Positions 8,390-17,133 of a stretch of 64,000 bases of DNA are shown here, piece after piece. Origin of the DNA: Actinomadura oligospora ATCC 43269 (GTDB lineage Bacteria > Actinomycetota > Actinomycetes > Streptosporangiales > Streptosporangiaceae); assembly GCF_000518265.1 (NCBI RefSeq), contig NZ_KI912411.1, positions 186,001-250,000 of the forward strand, given 5' to 3'. Numbering within the stretch: position 1 is the first letter of the stretch; each line of letters begins with the position of its first letter. The translations under genes were made by a program, and so were the position numbers. A model generated the notes under the pieces. The model was not told the DNA's origin. It worked only from the letters and a program-made list of their open reading frames with translations, and made no database searches.

Positions 8390-9232
8390 GTGAACATCAG
8401 AGTGCTCGGCCCCCTGTCCATCGACAACATCTCCGTCGACATGACGCCGACCGCGCGGAAACCGCGCAAGGTGCTCGCGCTCCTCCTGCTGAACCACTCC
8501 CGCGTCGTGCCCATCTCGGCGCTGATGCAGGAGCTCTGGGACGACGATCCGCCGAAGACCGCGCCCGCCACGCTCCAGACCTACGTGTTCCGGCTGCGCA
8601 AGCAGCTGGCCGAGGCCATGGGACTGTCGGCGGCCGAGGTCGCCAACGACATCCTGCGCACCACGCAGAACGGCTACCTGTTCGTCCGCGAGAGCGCGGT
8701 GTTCGATCTGTCCGCTTACCACCGGCTCAGCAAGGCGGGCAGCCGCGCCATCGACGACGCGGACCTGCGGACGGCGGCCGAGAGCTTCGGGCGGGCGCTG
8801 CGGCTGTGGCGTGGCCCGGCGCTGACGGACGTCGTCCCGGGCCCGCTGATACGCGCGGCCGTCGCCGGACTGGAACAATCCAGGCTCACGATGCTGGACC
8901 AGCGCATCGAGCTCGAACTGAGGCTCGGCATGCACCGGGAGATGCTGGGCGAACTCGCGACACTCGTCACGCACTACCCGTTCCGCGAGGACCTCCACGC
9001 GCAGTTCATGATCGCGCTCTACCGGTCCGGGTACCGGGGGCGGGCGCTGGAAGCGTTCCAGCAGCTCAGGCAGAACATGGTGAACGAGCTCGGGCTGGAG
9101 CCGTCGCATCGGCTCCAGGCGCTCCAGCAGTCGGTGCTCGCCTCCGACCCCGGCCTGGACGAGGTGACCGTGGTGTCCCTGCCGCGCTCGTCCGGCATGC
9201 CCGAGGTGCCCGCGGTGGCCAGTTCCTTCTGA
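8390..9232 (+). CDS. SARP-family transcriptional activator
   Basis: 280 residues, the length of small pathway-specific SARPs. Residues 1-95 form the OmpR-like winged helix (RVLGPL start; WDDDPPKTAPATLQTYVFRLR is the typical recognition segment, split here only for naming), and residues 95-250 the bacterial transcriptional activator domain (YHRL, LWRGPALTDV, HPFRE-like YPFREDLHAQFM). The GTG at 8390 is chosen because GGAGGG lies at the correct distance; a GTG two codons earlier would sit on top of that site. It faces the second SARP tail to tail. Expected to switch on the polyketide promoters by binding 11-bp-phased repeats. Confidence 0.95.
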   Translation: MNIRVLGPLSIDNISVDMTPTARKPRKVLALLLLNHSRVVPISALMQELWDDDPPKTAPATLQTYVFRLRKQLAEAMGLSAAEVANDILRTTQNGYLFVRESAVFDLSAYHRLSKAGSRAIDDADLRTAAESFGRALRLWRGPALTDVVPGPLIRAAVAGLEQSRLTMLDQRIELELRLGMHREMLGELATLVTHYPFREDLHAQFMIALYRSGYRGRALEAFQQLRQNMVNELGLEPSHRLQALQQSVLASDPGLDEVTVVSLPRSSGMPEVPAVASSF

Positions 9233-9252
9233 TCCCGCGCGGGCCGCCCGGT

Positions 9253-9276
9253 GGCCGGGGGCGCTACGCCCCGGCC
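9253..9276. terminator. Hairpin between convergent SARP genes
   Basis: GGCCGGGGGCG and CGCCCCGGCC form a G+C-rich stem with one bulged G. It overlaps the last codons of the minus-strand SARP and could stop both genes. Confidence 0.5.
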
Positions 9277-10067
9277 GCCGGAACCATCCGTCCCTCGAGG
9301 ATGCTGGCGTCCGAGACCCGGATCATGTGCCGCAGCCGCACCAGCTCCGCCGACGGCCCGCCGCCGAGCTCGCGGAACATGTCCTCCCGCAGCCGGGCGA
9401 AGACCTCCAGGGCTCGCGCCCGATAGCCGGAGCGGTGCAGCGCCACCATGAACTGCCCGTGCAGCCCCTGGTCGAACGGGTGGTGGACGACCAGCCGCGC
9501 CAGCACGCTCAGCACCTCGCGGTGCCGTCCCTCGCTCAGCTGCGCGTCGAGCAGCAGCCTCAGGACGTTCAGCCGGGACTCGTCGAGCCGCGCGACCGCC
9601 GCGCGCAGCAGCCGGCCCTGCGCGACGTCCAGCAGGGCGGGCCCGCGCCACTGGTCGAGTGCCTCGGCGAACCGGTGGCTCGCCGCCACCCGGTCGCCGG
9701 CCCGCAGCGCCTCGGCCCCGAGCGCTTCCAGCTCGCGGTACTCGCGCAGGTCGAAGCTCGTCGCGCCGAGCGTCAGCCGGTAGCCGCCGCGCCGGGTCTG
9801 CAGGATGTCCCCGGCGACCGCCGCGGGAGTCAGGCCGAGCCGCTCGGCGAGCATCACCCGGAACCGCAGCACGTGGGTCTGGAGCGTGGTCATCGCGCTG
9901 CGCGGCGGTGACTCGTCCCACAGTTCGGTCAGCAGCGATCCCGTCGGGACGACATGGGATTCGTTGAACAGCAGAAGTGCGAGAATCTGCCGCAGTTTGG
10001 GCGCACTGGGAATCAGTTCAACGTCACCCTCGGTGACGGACAGCGAACCGAGTATCCGGATTTCCAC
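9264..10067 (-). CDS. SARP-family transcriptional activator (second copy)
   Basis: 267 residues with the same two domains as its neighbour: OmpR-type DNA-binding domain (EIRILGSLSV; WDESPPRSAMTTLQ) and the activator domain (QWRGPALLDV; HPFDQGLHGQFM). The two SARPs are clearly paralogous but differ along their length, so this is not a recent duplication. It is convergent with the first SARP and divergent from the cyclase operon, whose promoter region holds the best candidate SARP site in the window. Two SARPs may act in a cascade or control different units. Confidence 0.95.
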   Translation of the reverse strand: MEIRILGSLSVTEGDVELIPSAPKLRQILALLLFNESHVVPTGSLLTELWDESPPRSAMTTLQTHVLRFRVMLAERLGLTPAAVAGDILQTRRGGYRLTLGATSFDLREYRELEALGAEALRAGDRVAASHRFAEALDQWRGPALLDVAQGRLLRAAVARLDESRLNVLRLLLDAQLSEGRHREVLSVLARLVVHHPFDQGLHGQFMVALHRSGYRARALEVFARLREDMFRELGGGPSAELVRLRHMIRVSDASILEGRMVPAAGA

Positions 10068-10150
10068 ATCCGCAGATTACCAAATTCCCACGGAGACCCG
10101 CCCCCGCTTCGGCACATGGTTCCGCACGGCCCCGTTCCGCGCCCCGTCCG

Positions 10151-10192
10151 TCAGCGAGAGTTCAGCGGTCTTCGAGATCGCCTCCATAGCCT
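10151..10192 (+). promoter_or_regulatory. Candidate SARP box and -10 of the cyclase operon
   Basis: TCAGCG at 10151-10156 and 10162-10167 are exactly 11 bp apart; a related TCGAGA follows at 10172-10177, and a -10-like TAGCCT at 10187-10192 lies 9 bp further on. This matches the known geometry of SARP-activated promoters and points at the TTG start at 10232. Confidence 0.55.
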
Positions 10193-10231
10193 TACGCACA
10201 CTGGGCGGGCAACCTGAACGGAAGTATCCCG

Positions 10232-11068
10232 TTGATTATCCACACGCTGATTTATCGCTTCGCCGACTCGGTGACCGCGCCCGAACGGGAGCAGTTCTTC
10301 GCCGAACTGGGAAAGGTGGCACTGGACTCCGGGCTGGTGCTTGACTTCGGTCACGGCGACCATTTCACGCTGCCGGTGGACGCGCACGCCAGGGGCATGA
10401 CCGGGCACACCGTCGCCCAGTTCGCCGTCCCGGACCTGGAGACGCTGCGTGCGTTCTCCGAGCTGCCGCACGTCCACGAGCACATCTCCCGCTGGCGCTC
10501 GAGGATCGATTACGAGGCCGCCTACGCCAACCACGAGAACCTGCTCACCGCGCCGTCCAGGAAGGGATCCGTCATGCACCACACCGAGCACACCGTCACG
10601 ATCGAGGCTGCCGCGGACATCGTCTGGAAGGTCCTCGTCGACGTCGAGGGGTACGCGCGCATCTTCCCTCCGACGCAGGAGGTGAAGATCTTCGAGGAGT
10701 CCCCGTCGCACCAGATCGCGCGGCTGGTGGTGGACGTGAGCGGGTCCATCCAGTCCTGGGTGTCGCGGCGGGACATCGACGCCGAGCGGCGGGTCATCGC
10801 CTACCGGCAGCTGGAGAACGCGCCGCTGATGGGTTACATGGGCGGCGAGTGGCGGGCGCTGGCGCTCGGGACGGAGCGCACCCAACTCGTGCTGACCCAC
10901 GACTTCAAGCCGCGCGACCCGGAGGACGGCAAGGTCGCGGGCCGGTACACCTACGAGCAGGCCGACGAGATGATCAAGGCCGCGGTGGAGCGGAACAGCG
11001 TGGCCGACCTCGGCGCGGTGAAGGACGAGTCGGAGCGCATCGCCGCCGCGCGGGAGCGCGTCGCGTGA
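10232..11068 (+). CDS. Dabb domain fused to TcmN-like aromatase/cyclase
   Basis: 278 residues in two parts. Residues 1-105 (IIHTLIYRF start, typical dimeric alpha/beta barrel) resemble Dabb/TcmI-like barrels; residues 115-270 are a START/SRPBCC aromatase-cyclase (TEHTVTIEAAADIVW, FPPTQEV, GGEWRAL) like the N-terminal half of TcmN, which fixes first-ring cyclisation and aromatisation of the poly-beta-ketone. The start is TTG at 10232 with GGAAG 8 nt upstream. The Met at residue 115 (10574) has its own AGGAAGGG at the right distance, so a free aromatase could also be made. First gene of a coupled unit: its TGA overlaps the next GTG. Confidence 0.88.
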   Translation: MIIHTLIYRFADSVTAPEREQFFAELGKVALDSGLVLDFGHGDHFTLPVDAHARGMTGHTVAQFAVPDLETLRAFSELPHVHEHISRWRSRIDYEAAYANHENLLTAPSRKGSVMHHTEHTVTIEAAADIVWKVLVDVEGYARIFPPTQEVKIFEESPSHQIARLVVDVSGSIQSWVSRRDIDAERRVIAYRQLENAPLMGYMGGEWRALALGTERTQLVLTHDFKPRDPEDGKVAGRYTYEQADEMIKAAVERNSVADLGAVKDESERIAAARERVA

Positions 11069-11817
11069 CGCGGCTCGTGGACCTGAGTGTCACGCTCCGG
11101 GACTCCCCCAGCGAGGCGACGCCCGTGAAGGTCGACCTGCTCGACCACCGGACGGGCGCGACCGTGCTCGGCCTGTCCCCGGCGGACTTCCCCGACGAGA
11201 TGGCGATCTCCAACGAGACGGTGACGCTCACCACCCACACCGGCACGCACATGGACGCGCCGCTGCACTACGGCCCGCTCAGCGGCGGCACCCCCGCCAA
11301 GAGCATCGACCAGGTCCCGCTGGAGTGGTGCTACGGGCCCGGGGTGCGGCTGGACGTGCGCCACGTCCCGGCGGGCGAGGCCATCACCGTCGCGCATCTG
11401 GAGGACGCGTTCGCCGCGATCGGCCACGAGCTCACCGCGGGCGACATCGTGCTCCTGTGGACCGGAGCCGACGCGCTCTGGGGATCGGCCGACTACCTCA
11501 CCTCGTACGCCGGGCTGAGCGGCGAGGGCACGGCGTACCTGGTCGAGCGGGGCGTCCGGGTGATCGGCATCGACGCGTGGGGACTGGACCGGCCGATGCG
11601 CTCGATGATCGAGGACTACCGGCGGACGGGCGACAACCGGCATCTGTGGCCCGCGCACCTCTACGGCCGGACCCGCGAGTACCTGCAACTGGAGAAGCTC
11701 GCGAACCTGGGCGACCTGCCCGCGCCGACCGGGTTCACGGTCGCGTGCTTCCCGGTGCCGGTCGGCGGCGCGGGCGCGGGCTGGACGCGCGTGGTCGCCA
11801 TCACCGGGGAGCCGTGA
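11065..11817 (+). CDS. Cyclase family protein (PF04199, kynurenine-formamidase fold)
   Basis: 250 residues from a GTG that overlaps the previous stop (GTGA). The metal-binding motif HTGTHMDAPLH is complete near residue 60. Members in type II PKS loci (OxyN/DpsY type) close the second or later ring after the aromatase. Placement between the aromatase fusion and the lipocalin-like gene, with 4-bp overlaps on both sides, fits a cyclisation cassette. Confidence 0.88.
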   Translation: MTRLVDLSVTLRDSPSEATPVKVDLLDHRTGATVLGLSPADFPDEMAISNETVTLTTHTGTHMDAPLHYGPLSGGTPAKSIDQVPLEWCYGPGVRLDVRHVPAGEAITVAHLEDAFAAIGHELTAGDIVLLWTGADALWGSADYLTSYAGLSGEGTAYLVERGVRVIGIDAWGLDRPMRSMIEDYRRTGDNRHLWPAHLYGRTREYLQLEKLANLGDLPAPTGFTVACFPVPVGGAGAGWTRVVAITGEP

Positions 11818-12188
11818 CGGCCGGGGAGCTCGTCGGGACGTGGCGGCTCGCCGCGTTCCACGACGTGGACGAGGCCGGGCGGGTTGTCGACGACCCGCTC
11901 GGCCCGGCCCCGGAGGGGCTGCTGATCTACACCTCCGACGGGCACGTCGCGGTGAGCATGATGCGCTCCACGCCCGGTCCCGGGCCCCGGTACATGGGTT
12001 ACGCGGGCCGCTGGACGGCGTCGGGCGACCGGGTGTCGCACCGGATCGAGGTCGCCGAACGGCCCGACTGGCCGGGCACCGAGCAGACCCGCCGGGCCGA
12101 GCTGGACGGCGACCGGCTGACGCTGCACGCCACGACGACCATCGACGGCCTCGTCCGGAACCGCGTGCTCAGCTGGCTGCGCGCCTGA
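11814..12188 (+). CDS. Lipocalin-like domain protein
   Basis: 124 residues from a GTG overlapping the previous stop by 4 bp. The start GELVGTWRLAAF and the strand GLLIYTSDGHVAVSMMR match the lipocalin-like (Lipocalin_5) family, a small beta-barrel with no established catalytic residues. Its position in the cyclase cassette suggests binding or shaping of a polyketide intermediate; this is inference, since no reaction is assigned to the family from the sequence alone. Confidence 0.8.
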   Translation: MTAGELVGTWRLAAFHDVDEAGRVVDDPLGPAPEGLLIYTSDGHVAVSMMRSTPGPGPRYMGYAGRWTASGDRVSHRIEVAERPDWPGTEQTRRAELDGDRLTLHATTTIDGLVRNRVLSWLRA

Positions 12189-12241
12189 AACACGAACCGG
12201 AACACGGCCGGAACACGGGCCGGGAACGGTCCCGAAAGACG

Positions 12242-12282
12242 AACCGGTCCGGACGCGTCATCGCGACGCGTCCGGACCGGTT
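12242..12282 (+). terminator. Strong hairpin terminator before the minimal PKS
   Basis: An 18-bp perfect stem (12242-12259 with 12265-12282) with a 5-nt loop follows the lipocalin-like gene and separates the cyclase unit from the KS genes, which must then have their own promoter at 12283-12442. Confidence 0.75.
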
Positions 12283-12390
12283 TCGTTATCGCCGCCACGC
12301 GACGGAGGGCAGGAGACCATTCTTCGGAACTCGACGGTCCCTAGCGCGCGGCTTGTTTTGGGGCTCCACCGGCGCGCTAGCCGTTGGCGA

Positions 12391-12412
12391 CATTTCCGGA
12401 CCATTCTGGGCG
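12391..12412 (+). promoter_or_regulatory. Candidate SARP repeat upstream of KS-alpha
   Basis: CATTTCCGGAC (12391-12401) and CATTCTGGGCG (12402-12412) are adjacent 11-bp units sharing CATT and the GG positions, 31 bp before the KS-alpha ATG. The match between units is weaker than at the other candidate sites. Confidence 0.3.
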
Positions 12413-12442
12413 TTATCGTGTTCCCGACGGGAAAGGTTGCCC

Positions 12443-13711
12443 ATGAGCCGGCGAGTCGTCATAACGGGAATAGGAGTCCGGGCCCCGGGCGGCCCGGGGA
12501 CGAAGGCCTTCTGGGAAATGCTGACGGCGGGCCGCACGGCGACCCGCCGCATCTCACTGTTCGACCCCGCGAACCACCGGTCACAGGTGGCGGGCGAGTG
12601 CGACTTCGTCCCGGCGTTCGAGGGGATCTCGCCCCGGCACCGGCGGCGGCTGGACCGCGCGGCGCAGTTCGCCGTGGTGTGCGCGCGCGAGGCGGTCGCC
12701 GACAGCGGCCTCGACCTCGACCTGCTCGACCCCGGACGGGTCGGGGTCAGCGTCGGCAGCGCGGTCGGCGCGGCAACCAGCCTGGAGCAGGAGTACCTGG
12801 TGCTGTCCGACAGCGGACGGCACTGGGTGATGAGCGAGGACCACCTGTCCCCGCACATGTTCGACTACCTGGTCCCCGCCGCGATGGCCCGCGAGGTCGC
12901 CTGGGAGGTCGGCGCGGAGGGCCCGGTCACGATGGTCTCGACCGGCTGCACCTCGGGCATCGACTCGGTGGGGTACGCGGTGGAGCTGGTCCGCGAGGGC
13001 GCGGTCACCACGATGATCGCGGGCGGGTCCGACACCCCGGTCACCCCGATCGTGGTGGCGTGCTTCGACGCGATCAAGGCGACGACACCCCGCAACGACG
13101 AGCCGGAGCGGGCGTCCCGCCCGTTCGACGCGAGCCGCAACGGGTTCGTGCTGGCCGAGGGCGCGGCGATGTTCGTGCTGGAGGAGTACGAGCACGCGCG
13201 CCGCCGGGGCGCGCAGGTCTACGCGGAGATCTCCGGCTACGCGACCCGCTGCAACGCCTACCACATGACCGGGTTGCGCAAGGACGGCGCCGAGATGGCC
13301 GAGGCCATCGACGCCGCGCTCGACGAGGCCCGGCTGGACGGCGCGGACGTCGGCTACGTCAACGCCCACGGGTCCGGCACCAAGCAGAACGACCGGCACG
13401 AGACCGCCGCGTTCAAGCGCAGCCTCGGCAGGCACGCGTACCGGGTGCCGGTGAGCTCCATCAAGTCGATGGTCGGGCACTCGCTCGGCGCGATCGGGTC
13501 GATCGAGATCGCCGCGTCGGCGCTGGCGCTGACGCACGGGGTCGTCCCGCCGACCGCGAACCTGCACGTGCCCGACCCGGAATGCGACCTCGACTACGTC
13601 CCGCTCGAGGCCCGGGACCTGTACCTCGACGCGGTGCTGACGGTCGGGAGCGGGTTCGGCGGGTTCCAGAGCGCGATGGTCCTGCGGCGAACCGACCTGG
13701 CGGCGCGGTGA
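12443..13711 (+). CDS. Type II PKS ketosynthase alpha (KS-alpha)
   Basis: 422 residues, full length. The active-site cysteine is Cys169 in VSTGCTSGID; the catalytic histidines are in NAHGSGTKQND and MVGHSLGAIGS. With KS-beta it catalyses repeated decarboxylative Claisen condensation of malonyl-ACP to a poly-beta-ketone. ATG 12443 follows GGGAAAGG. The stop overlaps the KS-beta GTG by 4 bp, the classical coupling of the heterodimer. Chain length and starter unit cannot be read from the sequence by eye; no priming KS III or dedicated acyltransferase is visible, so an acetate starter with the primary-metabolism malonyltransferase is the default guess. Confidence 0.97.
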   Translation: MSRRVVITGIGVRAPGGPGTKAFWEMLTAGRTATRRISLFDPANHRSQVAGECDFVPAFEGISPRHRRRLDRAAQFAVVCAREAVADSGLDLDLLDPGRVGVSVGSAVGAATSLEQEYLVLSDSGRHWVMSEDHLSPHMFDYLVPAAMAREVAWEVGAEGPVTMVSTGCTSGIDSVGYAVELVREGAVTTMIAGGSDTPVTPIVVACFDAIKATTPRNDEPERASRPFDASRNGFVLAEGAAMFVLEEYEHARRRGAQVYAEISGYATRCNAYHMTGLRKDGAEMAEAIDAALDEARLDGADVGYVNAHGSGTKQNDRHETAAFKRSLGRHAYRVPVSSIKSMVGHSLGAIGSIEIAASALALTHGVVPPTANLHVPDPECDLDYVPLEARDLYLDAVLTVGSGFGGFQSAMVLRRTDLAAR

Positions 13712-14970
13712 GCGCGCCGACGGTCGCGCGGGGCGCCGCCGCCTCGTACACGCGCCCCCATCCCGTCGTGGTGGGCATGGGCGCGATCACCCCGAGCGGC
13801 CTGGACGTCGAGCGGCACTGGCAGGCGGTGCTGAACGGCCGCACGAGCGTCGGCTCGGTGTCCGGGTTCGACGCCTCGGCGTGCTCGGTGCGGCTGGCCG
13901 GGCAGGTCCGCGGCTTCGAGCCGGAACGGCATCTGCCGGACCGGCTGCTGGCGCAGACCGACCGCGTGACGCGGCTGGCGCTCGCGACCGCCGCGGCCGC
14001 GCTCGACCAGGCCCGCCTGGACGGCTCCGGCCTGTCCGACCTGGACCTCGGCGTCGTGTTGTCCAACGGGCAGGGCGGCTCGGAGTTCACCCACCGCGAG
14101 TTCCGCAAGCTCTGGAGCCAGGGCCCGAAGCTGGTCAGCGTGTACGAGTCGTTCGCCTGGTTCTACGCGGCGAACACCGGCCAGATCTCGATCCGGCACG
14201 GAATGCGCGGGCCGTGCGGCGTGCTGGTCGCCGAGCAGGCGGGCGGTCTGGACGCGCTCGGCCAGGGCCGCCGCAGCATCCGGCGGGGCGCGCGGCTGAT
14301 CGTCGGCGGTGGCTTCGACTCCGCGTTCGACCCGTGGGGCTTCATCGCGCAGAACTCGCACGGCCGGGTCAGCCGCGAGAGCGACCCCCGGCTCGCGTAC
14401 CGGCCGTTCGACCGGGACGCGGGCGGGCACCTGCCGGGCGAGGGCGGCGCGGTGCTGGTGATGGAGGACGCCGGATCGGCGCGGGACCGGGACGTCCCGC
14501 CGCTCGGCGAGATCGCGGGGCACGCCGCCACCTTCGACCCGCCACCAGGATCAGACCGTCCGCCCGCGCTGCGGCGGGCGATCAAGCTGGCGCTCGCGGA
14601 CGCGGGTGTGACCACTGTGGACGTGGTCTTCGCGGACGCGGCGGGCCTGCCCGGCCCGGACAGGGTCGAGGCCGACGCGCTCGCCGCCGTGTTCGGACCG
14701 CGCCGGGTGCCGGTGACCGCGCCGAAGGCGGGCTTCGGACGGCTCGGCGCGGGTGGCGGCCCGGTGGACGCGGTCACGGCGCTGCTCGCGATGCGGGACT
14801 CGGTGATCCCGCCGACCCCGCACACCGCCGACGTCCCGGACGGGTACGGCATCGACCTCGTCACCGGCGCGCCCCGCGAGACCCGGATCGGGACGGCCCT
14901 GGTGCTGGCCCGCGGGCACGGCGGCTTCAACTCCGCGCTCGTCCTGCGCGGCCCCCGACCGACGAACTGA
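13708..14970 (+). CDS. Type II PKS chain-length factor (KS-beta/CLF)
   Basis: 420 residues from the coupled GTG. The ketosynthase cysteine is replaced by glutamine (Gln177 in VAEQAGGLDAL), the diagnostic CLF change that makes KS-beta a decarboxylase and chain-length partner, not a condensing enzyme. The KS histidine motifs are also absent. Together with KS-alpha and the ACP it forms the minimal PKS in the canonical alpha-beta-ACP order. Confidence 0.97.
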   Translation: MSAPTVARGAAASYTRPHPVVVGMGAITPSGLDVERHWQAVLNGRTSVGSVSGFDASACSVRLAGQVRGFEPERHLPDRLLAQTDRVTRLALATAAAALDQARLDGSGLSDLDLGVVLSNGQGGSEFTHREFRKLWSQGPKLVSVYESFAWFYAANTGQISIRHGMRGPCGVLVAEQAGGLDALGQGRRSIRRGARLIVGGGFDSAFDPWGFIAQNSHGRVSRESDPRLAYRPFDRDAGGHLPGEGGAVLVMEDAGSARDRDVPPLGEIAGHAATFDPPPGSDRPPALRRAIKLALADAGVTTVDVVFADAAGLPGPDRVEADALAAVFGPRRVPVTAPKAGFGRLGAGGGPVDAVTALLAMRDSVIPPTPHTADVPDGYGIDLVTGAPRETRIGTALVLARGHGGFNSALVLRGPRPTN

Positions 14971-15008
14971 CCGACGAACCGACCGACCGACGAACAGAGG
15001 AGACACCG

Positions 15009-15281
15009 ATGACCGAGCTGACCGCCGCCGACCTGTTCCGGATGCTGGTGGAGGCCGCGGGCGACACCGGCTCCGGGCTCGCCCCGGAGGAGAGCCTGGA
15101 CGTCGCCTTCGAGGACCTCGGCTACGACTCGCTGGCCCTGATGGAGACCTCGGCGCTGATCGAGCGCACCGTCGGCGTCGGCGTGGACGACGAGGTTCTC
15201 GCCGACCTGCGCACCCCCCGCGAGCTACTGGACCTGGTGAACGGGGCGGCGCTGGACGGGTCCGCCGCGAAGCGGGTGTGA
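15009..15281 (+). CDS. Acyl carrier protein of the type II PKS
   Basis: 90 residues. The phosphopantetheine attachment site is Ser41 in DLGYDSLALMET, and the helix pattern is that of aromatic-PKS ACPs. It carries malonyl extender units and the growing chain. It starts 38 nt after KS-beta with AGGAGA upstream; its TGA shares one base with the ATG of the flavin reductase. Confidence 0.96.
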   Translation: MTELTAADLFRMLVEAAGDTGSGLAPEESLDVAFEDLGYDSLALMETSALIERTVGVGVDDEVLADLRTPRELLDLVNGAALDGSAAKRV

Positions 15282-15913
15282 TGTCGAGCCACTCCCGACC
15301 GCTGGTCGTCGGTATCGGCGGGACCATCCGCGCCGGGTCCACCAGTGAGCGGACGCTGCGGTTCGCGCTGTCGGCCGCGGCCGACCTCGGCGCGGAGCCG
15401 CTGTTGCTGACGGCGGCGGAGCTGCACCTGCCCGCCTACCGCCCCGGGTCGTCCGCACGGACGGCCCGGGCCCGCCGCTTCGTGGAGGCGCTGCGCGCGG
15501 CCGAGGGCGTGCTGGTCGCCTCTCCCGCCTACCACGGCGGCATGTCCGGGCTGCTGAAGAACGCCCTGGACCACGCGGAGGACCTGCGTGACGACGCCCG
15601 CCCCTACCTGGACGGACGGGCGGTCGGCTGCATCGCCACCGGAGCGGGCTGGCAGGGCCCGGCCGCCACGCTCGCCCAGATGCGGGGGACGGCGCACGCG
15701 CTGCGCGGCTGGCCGACACCGCTGGGCGTGGTGGTCAACTCGTCCCAACCGTGCTTCGAGGAGGCGGGCGTGCCCGTCGAGCACTACCGGACACAGTTGC
15801 GGATCATGGCAGGACAGGTCGTCGGCTTCGCGCGGCTCCGCATGGGCGCCGCCGCGCTCGGGCGGGCGGACCTGTTCCGCCCGGCGGGCGTCGTTCAGCC
15901 GACGGGCCAGTAG
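15281..15913 (+). CDS. NADPH-dependent FMN reductase
   Basis: 210 residues with the flavodoxin-like order of the FMN_red family: GIGGTIRAGS phosphate loop at the N-terminus and SPAYHGGMSGLLKNALD near residue 85. A GTG one codon upstream (15278) is an alternative start. Coupled to the ACP, it likely supplies reduced FMN to the flavin monooxygenase encoded convergently at 15895-17028, forming a two-component oxygenase; direct reduction of a polyketide quinone is the alternative. The last 19 bp overlap the 3' end of the monooxygenase gene on the other strand. Confidence 0.85.
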   Translation: MSSHSRPLVVGIGGTIRAGSTSERTLRFALSAAADLGAEPLLLTAAELHLPAYRPGSSARTARARRFVEALRAAEGVLVASPAYHGGMSGLLKNALDHAEDLRDDARPYLDGRAVGCIATGAGWQGPAATLAQMRGTAHALRGWPTPLGVVVNSSQPCFEEAGVPVEHYRTQLRIMAGQVVGFARLRMGAAALGRADLFRPAGVVQPTGQ

Positions 15914-17028
15914 GCCCGCTCGGTGAAGGGCGCGGCGGAGAACTCGGGGCGCAGCATCGCGTGGGAGAGCGCGCCGTTCACGTCGCGCCACGCCCGTTGC
16001 AGCGGATGCCCGTCGGTCTGCACGGACGTCCCGCCCTGCCGGACCAACCGGTTGACGGCCGCGCGGACGAGGTCGGCGGCGAGCGTGGCGTCCCGCGCGG
16101 CCCGCACCACGTCGTCCTCGCTCACCTGCCCGGCGTCGGCGACGGCGCTCGCCCGCTCGACCACCAGGCGGGCGGCGTCCAGCTCGGCCGACGACCGCGC
16201 GAGCACCTCGCGCAGGCCGGGGTGGCGCGGGACGGGCAGCCCGTCACGCTTCTTGGCGCGCAGCTCGCCCGCCCACACGGTGAGCGCCGCCAGCGCCGCG
16301 CCGAGCGCGGGGGCGACGAACAGCGGCGGCATCGCACCCCGGACCGGGACACCCCTCCCGGCCGGGGCGGCCTCCCCGTTCCGTCCCGCGACCACGTCCC
16401 GCTGAGCGCAGGTCCGGCGGTCGGGGACGAACACACCGTCCACGACGACCGTGCGGCTTCCGGTGCCGCGCATGCCCAGGGTGAACCAGGTGTCATCGAT
16501 CCGGTACTCGTCCCTGCGCAGGGCGCAGAACAGGGGCTCCACCTCGTCCTCGCGCTTCGTCAGGACGCAGACCAGGGCCCACTCCGCGAAGTCGATCCCG
16601 CTGACGAACGCCCAGCGCCCCGACAGCTCCCAGCCGCCGGGCACCCGGACGGCCCTCCCCGCCGGGGGCAGCGCGGACGCCAGCGGCGTGTCCGCGCCGA
16701 GGTCCCAGATCTCCTCGCGTCCCTCGGCGGGCAGGAACGAGGCGATGCGTCCGGACGAGGCCAGCGTGAGACCGCACCACGACGCCGAGGCGCAGCCCTT
16801 CCCGACCTCGACGAGTGCCGCGAGCAGCTCTGAGAACGACGCCTCCGCGCCGCCCTGCGCCACCGGAACCGAATGCCGGGCGAAACCGGCGTTGACCAGC
16901 GCCTGAACAACCTCGGGCGACAGGGCCCGCCGGGCATCGGCCTCGACCGCGTGCTCGCTCGCCAGAACCGCGACCTTCCCGGCCGCGAGCGTCAACGTGG
17001 TCGTCATATCCCGTGTCTGTTCGAGCAT
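15895..17028 (-). CDS. Flavin-dependent monooxygenase, acyl-CoA-dehydrogenase fold
   Basis: 377 residues. Three-part ACAD layout: N-terminal helices (VVQALVNAGFARHSVP), central beta domain (GGWELSGRWAFVSG), and a helical C-terminal domain (DGHPLQRAWRDVN). This is the group D monooxygenase family of ActVA-ORF5 and HpaB, which takes reduced flavin from a partner and hydroxylates phenols or naphthoquinones. The catalytic Glu of true acyl-CoA dehydrogenases is not evident. ATG 17028 follows GGAGG at good distance. It lies 105 nt after the ketoreductase gene in the same direction. Confidence 0.87.
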   Translation of the reverse strand: MLEQTRDMTTTLTLAAGKVAVLASEHAVEADARRALSPEVVQALVNAGFARHSVPVAQGGAEASFSELLAALVEVGKGCASASWCGLTLASSGRIASFLPAEGREEIWDLGADTPLASALPPAGRAVRVPGGWELSGRWAFVSGIDFAEWALVCVLTKREDEVEPLFCALRRDEYRIDDTWFTLGMRGTGSRTVVVDGVFVPDRRTCAQRDVVAGRNGEAAPAGRGVPVRGAMPPLFVAPALGAALAALTVWAGELRAKKRDGLPVPRHPGLREVLARSSAELDAARLVVERASAVADAGQVSEDDVVRAARDATLAADLVRAAVNRLVRQGGTSVQTDGHPLQRAWRDVNGALSHAMLRPEFSAAPFTERAYWPVG

Positions 17029-17133
17029 GACTGCCTCCGGTCCATGGGCGATCCAGCCGTGGGACCGACCTTCGCACGCCGCCCTTGAAAGGCGCTGGCA
17101 TGCCACTGTCTCGCCCGGGCTCCGTCGGCGGGG

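Noticed and set aside
12358..13707. N-terminal extension of the KS-beta frame over KS-alpha
   Set aside because: Out-of-frame reading of KS-alpha; the KS-beta homology begins at the coupled GTG at 13708.
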